Assembly: GCF_009600885.1 (NCBI RefSeq)
Contig: NZ_VCLA01000181.1
Location: forward strand, 69,770-123,234
Origin: Streptomyces jumonjinensis
GTDB taxonomy: Bacteria > Actinomycetota > Actinomycetes > Streptomycetales > Streptomycetaceae
Direction: 5' to 3'
Length of the DNA stretch: 53,465 bases
Shown one piece after another: positions 47,184 through 53,465 of this stretch. How positions within the stretch are numbered: position 1 is the first letter of the stretch; every line of letters starts with the position of its first letter. The notes under the pieces were generated by a model. It made no database searches and had not been told where the DNA came from. It was given only the letters and a program-made list of their open reading frames with translations. The position numbers and the translations under genes were made by a program.

Positions 47184-48772
47184 GACTTGCCTCCTGCGAG
47201 CAGCTTCTGTACGGCCGGGTCGGTGAGGCCGAGGAGGACCGCGGGCCACAGTCCGGCGAGGACGGTGAGGGCGACGAGCGGGGACCAGGTGACGAGTTCG
47301 TAGGTCCGGACGTCCGGGATCGCGGCGGGCGCACCGGAGCGCCGGTCCTCGGGGGGTGGTGTGCCCATGCAGACGCGGCGCACGACGATCAGCAGATACG
47401 CGGCGGTGAGCAGGGTGCCGAAGCCGCCGATCACCATGAAGACGAGGAAGGCGGGGCGGTTGAGGCCGGGCGCCGGGTCGAACGCTCCGAACAGCGCGAG
47501 CATCTCGCCCCAGAACCCGGCGAGGCCGGGCAGCCCGAGGGAGGCGACGGCGGCGAAGGCGAGCAGTCCGCCGAGGCGGGGGGCGCGGCCGTAGAGGGCC
47601 GCGCCGGCGGCTCCGGCGAGGGTGTCGAGATCGGCGGTGCCGTAGCGGTCCTTGAGCGCTCCGACCAGGAAGAAGAGCAGGCCGGTGATGAGGCCGTGGG
47701 CGACGTTGGCGAAGAGCGCACCGTTCACCCCGGTGGGCGTCATGGTGGCGATGCCGAGGAGGACGAAGCCCATGTGGCCGACCGATGAGTACGCGATCAG
47801 CCGCTTGAGGTCGCCGGCCGCGCCCTGCTTGGCGAGGGCGAGACAGGCGAGGGAGCCGTAGACGATGCCGGCCACGGCGAAGGCGGCCAGATAGGGCGCG
47901 AAGGTCTGCATGCCCTCGGGCGCGATCGGCAGGACGATACGGACGAACCCGTACGTTCCCATCTTCAGCAGGACACCGGCCAGCAGTACGGAGCCCACGG
48001 TCGGGGCCGCCGTGTGGGCGTCGGGGAGCCAGCTGTGCAGCGGCCACATCGGGGTCTTCACCGCGAGGCCGATCCCGATCGCCAGAACGGCGATGACCTG
48101 CGTGGACGCGGTCAGTCCCCGGCCGTTGTCAGTGGCGAGTGCCACCATGTCGAAAGTGCCGCTCTGCAGCCCGATGAGCAGCAGCCCGAGCAGCATGACC
48201 ACGGAGCCGAGGAGGGTGTAGAGGATGAACTTCCAGGCGGCGGGCTGCCTGGCCTCGCCGCCCCAGCGGGCGATGAGGAAGTACATCGGGATGAGCACCA
48301 TCTCGAACGCCAGGAAGAACAGCACCAGATCGAGGACGGCGAAGGTCGCGAGCATCCCCGATTCGAGGACGAGCAGCAGGGCGACGAAAGCCTTCGGGGA
48401 GGGGCCCGTGGGCGGCTTGAAGTAGCTGTAGAGCGCGCAGAGGAAGCTCAGCAGCGCCGTCAGGACCAGAAGGGGGAGGGAAATGCCGTCGACACCGAGA
48501 TGGATGCGCACATCGAGTGCGGGGATCCAGCTGATGTCCGTCGTGGCCTGCATCTTCGACGGCTGGTCATGGTCGAAGCCGATGACGAGCGCGATGGCGG
48601 CGGCCAGGATCGCCCCGGTGACGGTGACGCCGTGGCGCAGGACCGCCTGGTCCGGGCCGGTGCCGCGCAGTCCGGGAGGGGCGGGCAGCAGCGCGGCCAC
48701 GGCCCCGATGAGCGGGCCGACGACGATGAACGCGAGAAGGAACTGCATCACGGACTCGCTGATATCGATCAC
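47180..48772 (-). CDS. nuoM: NADH-quinone oxidoreductase subunit M
   Basis: 530 residues from GTG 48772, three bases after the nuoL stop; an ATG at 48748 is possible. It is an antiporter-like membrane subunit with about 14 helices. FFLAFEMVLIPMYFLI, KTPMWPLHSWLPDAHTAAP and LIAYSSVGHMGFVLLG are family marks, with the key helix residues Glu and Lys present. Confidence 0.96.
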   Translation of the reverse strand: MIDISESVMQFLLAFIVVGPLIGAVAALLPAPPGLRGTGPDQAVLRHGVTVTGAILAAAIALVIGFDHDQPSKMQATTDISWIPALDVRIHLGVDGISLPLLVLTALLSFLCALYSYFKPPTGPSPKAFVALLLVLESGMLATFAVLDLVLFFLAFEMVLIPMYFLIARWGGEARQPAAWKFILYTLLGSVVMLLGLLLIGLQSGTFDMVALATDNGRGLTASTQVIAVLAIGIGLAVKTPMWPLHSWLPDAHTAAPTVGSVLLAGVLLKMGTYGFVRIVLPIAPEGMQTFAPYLAAFAVAGIVYGSLACLALAKQGAAGDLKRLIAYSSVGHMGFVLLGIATMTPTGVNGALFANVAHGLITGLLFFLVGALKDRYGTADLDTLAGAAGAALYGRAPRLGGLLAFAAVASLGLPGLAGFWGEMLALFGAFDPAPGLNRPAFLVFMVIGGFGTLLTAAYLLIVVRRVCMGTPPPEDRRSGAPAAIPDVRTYELVTWSPLVALTVLAGLWPAVLLGLTDPAVQKLLAGGKS

Positions 48773-48775
48773 GGC

Positions 48776-50785
48776 TCACGATCCCGCGTTGACGTTGGAG
48801 AGGACGACGGCGGCGACCGCCAGGACGACGGAGCCCGCGAGCAGCGCGCCGAGGTAGGTCTGCACATTGCCGGTCTGGGCCCGCCGCACCAGCCACCCCA
48901 GCCCGTTGGCGCCGGTGCCCGCACCGCGTACATAGGCGTCGACGACCTCGCGGTCGAGGAAGCGGACCAGCTCGGCCCCGGCCAGGACGGGGCGGACGAA
49001 CAGCCGGTGGTAGACGGCGTCGAGATGGAATCCGGCCGCGGCGTGGCGGTGCAGCGGTCCGAGCAGCATCCGGCCGGGGTCCGCGAGATCGGAGGCGTAC
49101 GCGATGGAGCCGTAGGCGGGCGTGTGGGCCGCCACCGCCTCGGACTCGACGACCGACGGCGCGGCGTCGGGGTGGGCGACGAGCGCGTCGCCGGGCGTGG
49201 CGATGGCCGGGAGCGCGGCGCGGGGGCGGAGGGTCCGCCAGGCGCCATAGGTGGTCAGCCCGCCGATGAGGGCGGCGGCGCTGCCGAGTACGGCGGTGAT
49301 GACGGTGGGGGCGAGGCTGTGGCCGTCGAACCAGTCGTCGATGACGGCGTAGGCCAGCCCGAAGGCGAAGGAGGGCACGGCGAGGAGCCAGAGGACGGAG
49401 GTCATGGCCAGGGGCTCGCGGCCGTGGTCGGGGGCGGGTTCGCCCCGGCCGTGGAAGGCGAGCAGCCAGAGCCGGGCCGCGTAGGCGGCGGTGAGCAGGG
49501 CCGCCAGCAGACCGGCGATCAGCACGGTCCAGCCCGCGGCGCCGGGGGCGGCGGACTCGCCGAGCGCGGTGTGCTCGGCGGCGACGAGCACGGCTTCCTT
49601 GGAGAAGAAGCCGGCGAAGGGAGGGATGGCGGCGAGCGCCAGCAGGGCGACGGTCATCGTCCAGTAGGCATCGGGGACGCGCTTGGCCAGGCCGCTCATC
49701 CGGGACATCGCGGCCAGCGAGTTGGTGCCCGCGGCGTGGATGACCACGCCCGCGGCGAGGAAGAGCAGCGCCTTGAAGGCGCCGTGGGACAGGAGGTGGA
49801 AGACGGCGGCTCCGCGGTCGGCGACCGCGAGCGCGCCCGCCATATAGCCGAGCTGGCCGATGGTCGAGTAGGCGAGGACCCGTTTGATGTCGTCCTGGGC
49901 GAGGGCGGCGAGGCCCGAGCCGACCATGGTGATCGCGGCCATCACGGCGAGGACGGTCAGCGCCGCCGCCGAGGCGGTGAAGACGGGGAGGAGCCGGGCG
50001 ATGAAGTAGATGCCCGCCGCGACCATCGTGGCGGCGTGGATCAGCGCGGAGACGGGCGTGGGGCCCGCCATCGCGTCGGGCAGCCAGGTGTGCAGCGGGA
50101 ACTGCGCCGACTTGCCCGCCACGCCCGCGAGGAGCAGCAGCGCCACCAGGGTGGGGTGATCGAGGCGGCCCGCCGCGACGGCGTCGAGGACTCCGGTGAT
50201 CCGGAAGGTCCCGGCGTCGGTGGCGAGCGCGAACAGACCGATGAGGAAGGGGACGTCGCCGAGCTTGGTGACCAGGAAGGCCTTGAGGGAGGCGGCGCGC
50301 GCTTCGGGCGTCTCCCAGTAGTGGCCCACGAGGAAGTACGAGCAGATGCCCATGATCTCCCAGCCGACCAGCAGCACCATCAGATCGCCGGAGTAGACGA
50401 CGAGCAGCATCGCGGCGGTGAAGAGGGAGACCAGGGCGGCGTAGGAGGGGTAGCGGGGGTCGTCGCGCAGATAGGCGGTCGAATAGAGCTGCACACAGGT
50501 GGCGACGAGTCCGACCAGGGCGGCGACGAGGACCGCGAAGCCGTCGAGGTGGAGGGCCAGATCGATGGGGACGGATCCGGTCGGGGTGAGCTGGGTGGCC
50601 GCGTCGATCGGTGCGCCGCCGCCCTGCCGGACGGCGACCACGACCGCGAGAACGGCCGCGGTCAGGGTCGGCAGGATGGCCAGCGGCCGGACGAACCCGG
50701 GTGCGGTTCTGCCGAGGAGCAGTCCGGCCGCCGCGCCCAGGAAGGGAAGGAGGGGGACGAGGGCGGCGAGGGTGGTCGTGGTCAC
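48776..50785 (-). CDS. nuoL: NADH-quinone oxidoreductase subunit L
   Basis: 669 residues; GTG start overlaps the nuoK stop (GTGA). It is the largest antiporter-like subunit, with the long lateral helix at the C-terminus. VGWEIMGICSYFLVGHYW, KSAQFPLHTWLPDAMAGPTPVSALIHAATMV (read in parts) and LAYSTIGQLGYM are diagnostic. Confidence 0.97.
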   Translation of the reverse strand: MTTTTLAALVPLLPFLGAAAGLLLGRTAPGFVRPLAILPTLTAAVLAVVVAVRQGGGAPIDAATQLTPTGSVPIDLALHLDGFAVLVAALVGLVATCVQLYSTAYLRDDPRYPSYAALVSLFTAAMLLVVYSGDLMVLLVGWEIMGICSYFLVGHYWETPEARAASLKAFLVTKLGDVPFLIGLFALATDAGTFRITGVLDAVAAGRLDHPTLVALLLLAGVAGKSAQFPLHTWLPDAMAGPTPVSALIHAATMVAAGIYFIARLLPVFTASAAALTVLAVMAAITMVGSGLAALAQDDIKRVLAYSTIGQLGYMAGALAVADRGAAVFHLLSHGAFKALLFLAAGVVIHAAGTNSLAAMSRMSGLAKRVPDAYWTMTVALLALAAIPPFAGFFSKEAVLVAAEHTALGESAAPGAAGWTVLIAGLLAALLTAAYAARLWLLAFHGRGEPAPDHGREPLAMTSVLWLLAVPSFAFGLAYAVIDDWFDGHSLAPTVITAVLGSAAALIGGLTTYGAWRTLRPRAALPAIATPGDALVAHPDAAPSVVESEAVAAHTPAYGSIAYASDLADPGRMLLGPLHRHAAAGFHLDAVYHRLFVRPVLAGAELVRFLDREVVDAYVRGAGTGANGLGWLVRRAQTGNVQTYLGALLAGSVVLAVAAVVLSNVNAGS

Positions 50786-51162
50786 GCGGTGGCCTCAGCC
50801 TTCTGCGTCCGCTGCGCCGGTGCGGCTGCTTCAGGGTCGTCGGGGGTGCCGTCGGGGCCCTCGGCGGTGTCTCGGAGGCGGTCGACGTCCGAGGTGCCGC
50901 GGTTGCGGTAGACCATCAGGACGATCGACAGCCCGATGCCGATCTCGGCGGCGGCGATGGCGATGGTGAAGAGAGTGAGCGCCTGGCCGGAGTGGAGGGC
51001 GTCGCGCAGCCAGACGTCGAAGGCGACCAGATTGAGGTTGACGGAGTTGAGCATCAGCTCGACGGACATCAGGACCAGGATCGCGTTGCGCCGGGCGAGC
51101 ACGCCGTACAGGCCGGTGCAGAACAGGAGGACGCTGAGCACGGCGGGATAGGCGAGGTGCAT
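50782..51162 (-). CDS. nuoK: NADH-quinone oxidoreductase subunit K
   Basis: 126 residues from ATG 51162, which shares its A with the nuoJ stop (TGATG). Three helices with the membrane glutamates in LVLMSVELMLNSVNLN and FTIAIAAAEIGIGLSIVLM. The usual length is about 100; here a charged tail of some 28 residues (DRLRDTAEGPDGTPDDPE) is added. Confidence 0.96.
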   Translation of the reverse strand: MHLAYPAVLSVLLFCTGLYGVLARRNAILVLMSVELMLNSVNLNLVAFDVWLRDALHSGQALTLFTIAIAAAEIGIGLSIVLMVYRNRGTSDVDRLRDTAEGPDGTPDDPEAAAPAQRTQKAEATA

Positions 51163-51731
51163 CAGCTCTCCCCCTCGGGGTCCGTCTCGGAGTTCCCCGC
51201 GCGTTTGCGGGACAGGACGATGGCGCCCACGAGGGCGGCGAGCAGCAGTACGGAGAGGGCCTCGAAGGGCAGCACCCAGTGCCGGAAGAGGATCGAGCCG
51301 GTCACCTCGGTGGAGCCCTGGGCGGGCCCGTCCAGATCGATCCACTGGGTGCGGAAGGCGTCGACGACCACCCAGACCAGCGCGGCGGCCGCGGTTCCGG
51401 CCACGGCGAGGGCGACCGGCCGGTTGCCGGAGTCGGCGTCCGGGGAGCGGCCGATGGGGGCCCTGGTGAGCATCAGCCCGAAGAGCAGGAGGACGACCAC
51501 GGAGCCGACGTAGATGAGGACCTGTACCCAGGCGATGAATTCGGCGGTCAGCAGCAGATACTCGACGGCGAGTCCGCCGAGCGCCACCACCAGCCACAGG
51601 GCCGCGTGCACCAGCTGCTTGGTGGTGACGGTCATGACGGCCGCGCCGAGGGTGGCGAGGCCGACGAGAAGGAAGGCGATCTCGACGCCGGTCGGCGAGA
51701 GGAAGCCCTGGGTCTGGGCGGCGAGGATCAT
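51162..51731 (-). CDS. nuoJ: NADH-quinone oxidoreductase subunit J
   Basis: 189 residues from ATG 51731, with GAAGGAGG upstream and a 4-bp overlap with nuoI. Five helices. The π-bulge helix segment AEFIAWVQVLIYVGSVVVLLLF is the family signature. It links the quinone site to the proton channels. Confidence 0.96.
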   Translation of the reverse strand: MILAAQTQGFLSPTGVEIAFLLVGLATLGAAVMTVTTKQLVHAALWLVVALGGLAVEYLLLTAEFIAWVQVLIYVGSVVVLLLFGLMLTRAPIGRSPDADSGNRPVALAVAGTAAAALVWVVVDAFRTQWIDLDGPAQGSTEVTGSILFRHWVLPFEALSVLLLAALVGAIVLSRKRAGNSETDPEGES

Positions 51732-52372
51732 GCCTGGCCTCCTTCGCCCGCGGGCGGGGCGGCTTCTCCCGGAGTGGCCTTTCCCGGAGCGGGTTCCGCC
51801 GGGGCGGTCCCTCCCGGGGCGGGTTCCGCCGGGGCGGCGGACGCGGCCCGGGCCGCGGCGAGCTTCTCGGCGGACTTGCGGGCGGCGGCGATCTCCTTGG
51901 GCTCCTCGGCGGCCGGGTCGAGCGCGGGGGGCGCGGGCACCGTCCACATCCATTCGCGGAGCTTGTCGCGCTCATGGGTGAGCTCGCGGATGTCCGTCTC
52001 CGCGTACTCGAACTCGGGGGACCAGAACAGCGCGTCGAAAGGACAGACCTCGATGCAGATACCGCAGTACATGCAGAGCGAGAAGTCGATGGCGAACCGG
52101 TCCAGGACATTGCGGCTGCGCTCACGGCCGCCCGGCGCGGCCGGCGGGGTCGTCTCCTTGTGGGAGTCGATGTAGATGCACCAGTCGGGGCATTCACGGG
52201 CGCAGAGCATGCAGACCGTGCAGTTCTCCTCGAACAGCCCGATGACACCGCGGGTGCGGGGCGGCAGTTCGGGCTGCGCGTCCGGGTACTGCGCGGTGAC
52301 GGTCTTCTTCGTCATCGTGCGCAGGGTGACGGCAAGGCCCTTGGCCAGCCCGGATCCGGGGATGGGGGACAT
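51728..52372 (-). CDS. nuoI: NADH-quinone oxidoreductase subunit I
   Basis: 214 residues from ATG 52372, preceded by AAGGTGGTGA. Two 4Fe-4S clusters are bound by CTVCMLCARECP and CMYCGICIEVCP, which pass electrons toward the quinone site. After about 150 a tail rich in Ala, Pro and Glu follows (APAEPAPGG repeats), absent from shorter homologues and encoded by GC-rich repeats near 51770-51830. Confidence 0.97.
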   Translation of the reverse strand: MSPIPGSGLAKGLAVTLRTMTKKTVTAQYPDAQPELPPRTRGVIGLFEENCTVCMLCARECPDWCIYIDSHKETTPPAAPGGRERSRNVLDRFAIDFSLCMYCGICIEVCPFDALFWSPEFEYAETDIRELTHERDKLREWMWTVPAPPALDPAAEEPKEIAAARKSAEKLAAARAASAAPAEPAPGGTAPAEPAPGKATPGEAAPPAGEGGQA

Positions 52373-52374
52373 GG

Positions 52375-53340
52375 TCAGATCACCACCTTCACGACGCCGG
52401 TGAGGGCGATCTGGGCGAGGGCGAGAGGGATGAGCGTGGTCCAGGCGAGCCGCTGGAGCTGGTCCTCGCGCATCCGCGGATAGCTCACCCGCAGCCAGAT
52501 CACGACAAAGGCGAGCACAGCCGTCTTGAGCAGGGTCCAGAACCAGCCGAGGCCGTCCGCTCCCATCGGACCGTGCCAGCCGCCGAGGAAGAGGACGGTG
52601 GTCAGACCGCAGATCACGACGATGCCCGCGTACTCGGCGAGCAGGAACAGGGCGAACCGCAGACCGGTGTACTCGGTGTACGCCCCGAAGATGATCTCGG
52701 AGTCGGCGACCGGCATATCGAAGGGAGGGCGCTGGAGCTCGGCGAGCCCCGCCGTGAAGAAGACGAGCGCGCCCACGATCTGCCAGGGCAGCCACCACCA
52801 CTCGAAGGCGTTCAGGATGCCGGGGAGCGAGACCGTGCCCGCCGCCATGGCGACGGAGGCGGCGGCCAGCAGCATCGGCAGCTCGTACGCCAGCAGCTGG
52901 GCGGCGGTGCGCAGACCGCCGAGGAGGGAGAACTTGTTGGCCGATGCCCAGCCCGCCATCAGCGATCCGAGCACGCCCACGCCCATGACGGCGAGCACGA
53001 AGAAGATGCCCGCGTCGATGACCTGGCCGACCGCGCCCTCGCTCGGGCCGATCGGGATGACGAGCAGGACCAGGAGATAGGGGAGCAGCGCGACGGCGGG
53101 GGCGAGCTGGAAGATCCGGCGGTCGGCGCCCGCCGGGACCACGTCCTCCTTCTGCGCGAACTTCACACCGTCGGCGACCAGCTGGGCCCAGCCGTGGAAG
53201 CCGCCCGCGTACATGGGGCCGAGACGGCCCTGCATATGGGCCATCACCTTGTGCTCGGTCTGCCCGATGACGAGCGGGAGGACGAGGAAGACGGCGAAGA
53301 CGATGAGAAGCCGGACGGCGACGTCGAGAGCGTCGTTCAC
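52375..53340 (-). CDS. nuoH: NADH-quinone oxidoreductase subunit H
   Basis: 321 residues from GTG 53340, overlapping the nuoG stop (GTGA). It forms the quinone-binding membrane subunit. QGRLGPMYAGGFHGWAQLVA, KFAQKEDVVP and AELQRPPFDMPVADSEI with the conserved charged residues are present, plus about eight helices. Confidence 0.97.
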   Translation of the reverse strand: MNDALDVAVRLLIVFAVFLVLPLVIGQTEHKVMAHMQGRLGPMYAGGFHGWAQLVADGVKFAQKEDVVPAGADRRIFQLAPAVALLPYLLVLLVIPIGPSEGAVGQVIDAGIFFVLAVMGVGVLGSLMAGWASANKFSLLGGLRTAAQLLAYELPMLLAAASVAMAAGTVSLPGILNAFEWWWLPWQIVGALVFFTAGLAELQRPPFDMPVADSEIIFGAYTEYTGLRFALFLLAEYAGIVVICGLTTVLFLGGWHGPMGADGLGWFWTLLKTAVLAFVVIWLRVSYPRMREDQLQRLAWTTLIPLALAQIALTGVVKVVI

Positions 53341-53465
53341 GCGGGGTCGCCTCCGGCGGTGTCGGCCGGCTCGCCGTCCTCGGGTCCACGGGGGGACTCG
53401 GGCTCGGGCCGGGGGGTCTCGGTGGGGTTGTCGGCCGGCTTCCCGTCCGGGGCGGACGCCGGGGC
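53337..53465 (-). CDS. nuoG: NADH-quinone oxidoreductase subunit G, 3' end only
   Basis: Only the last 42 codons are in the window. They read a Pro/Glu/Asp-rich, disordered tail ending EDGEPADTAGGDPA. The identity rests on position directly before nuoH and on the operon order; no domain of NuoG is visible here. Confidence 0.75.
   Translation of the reverse strand, partial: APASAPDGKPADNPTETPRPEPESPRGPEDGEPADTAGGDPA

Noticed and set aside
48014..50911. A 965-codon open frame on the plus strand opposite nuoM and nuoL
   Set aside because: Shadow of two clear complex I genes; its product is Gly/Glu/Asp-rich with no domain.

Overview
The window is high-GC DNA with Streptomyces-type codon use, Shine-Dalgarno sequences and gene content, and is almost certainly chromosomal. 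It carries the conserved transcription and translation core: rpsL-rpsG-fusA-tuf, rplJ-rplL-rpoB-rpoC, rplK-rplA, secE-nusG and rpmG, with tRNA-Trp, tRNA-Met, tRNA-Thr and tRNA-Tyr. It ends in the respiratory complex I operon. EF-Tu, EF-G, RpoB and RpoC match actinobacterial family patterns in length and motifs. The order tRNA-Thr, tRNA-Met, rpmG, hadA, hadB, (insert), tRNA-Trp, secE, nusG, rplK, rplA is an actinobacterial arrangement also known from Mycobacterium.

Layout. 1-3010: a frameshifted gene remnant, a GlxA-type AraC regulator and a secreted erythromycin-esterase-family protein. 3061-7727 (minus): the str operon with its promoter. 8025-8732 (plus): a CRP-family regulator with an intact cyclic-nucleotide pocket signature. 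8733-9316: a repeat-rich spacer holding a 104-bp palindromic element that recurs identically at 32869-32972. 9317-16050 (plus): a compact five-gene operon set between rpsL and rpoC. 16490-25925 (minus): rpoC, rpoB, rplL and rplJ with promoters, attenuators and a terminator. 26077-30030 (minus): a lipoprotein, rplA, rplK, nusG, secE and tRNA-Trp. 30336-32730 (plus): an aminotransferase and adenosine deaminase. 33293-37997 (minus): murB, an MFS exporter with its TetR regulator and two matching operators, a HadA/HadB-like pair and rpmG. 38090-38281 (minus): two tRNAs. 38676-43914 (mostly plus): an amidohydrolase, an NAD(P)-binding protein, a GyrI-like protein, YajQ, and an ogt-alkB alkylation-repair pair. 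44121-45370 (minus): HtpX and YccF. 45516-53465 (minus): nuoG (3' end) to nuoN, nearly all with overlapping stop and start codons.

The most interesting part is 9317-16050. Its first gene encodes a class III nucleotide-cyclase-like domain that keeps the two metal-binding aspartates and the transition-state Asn/Arg, but not the residues that normally select ATP or GTP. Its fourth gene encodes a protein with the three-helix pattern of the Pycsar effector transmembrane family. That pairing is the signature of Pycsar anti-phage systems. Here it is joined by a large P-loop NTPase-like protein, an SPFH-like coiled-coil protein and an M48 membrane metalloprotease. The cyclase C-terminus and the NTPase N-terminus share an almost identical Gly-rich motif of about 25 residues, as would fit homotypic assembly. 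I propose this as an enlarged, possibly undescribed Pycsar-like defence system. The domain calls rest on motifs read by eye; the function is inferred.
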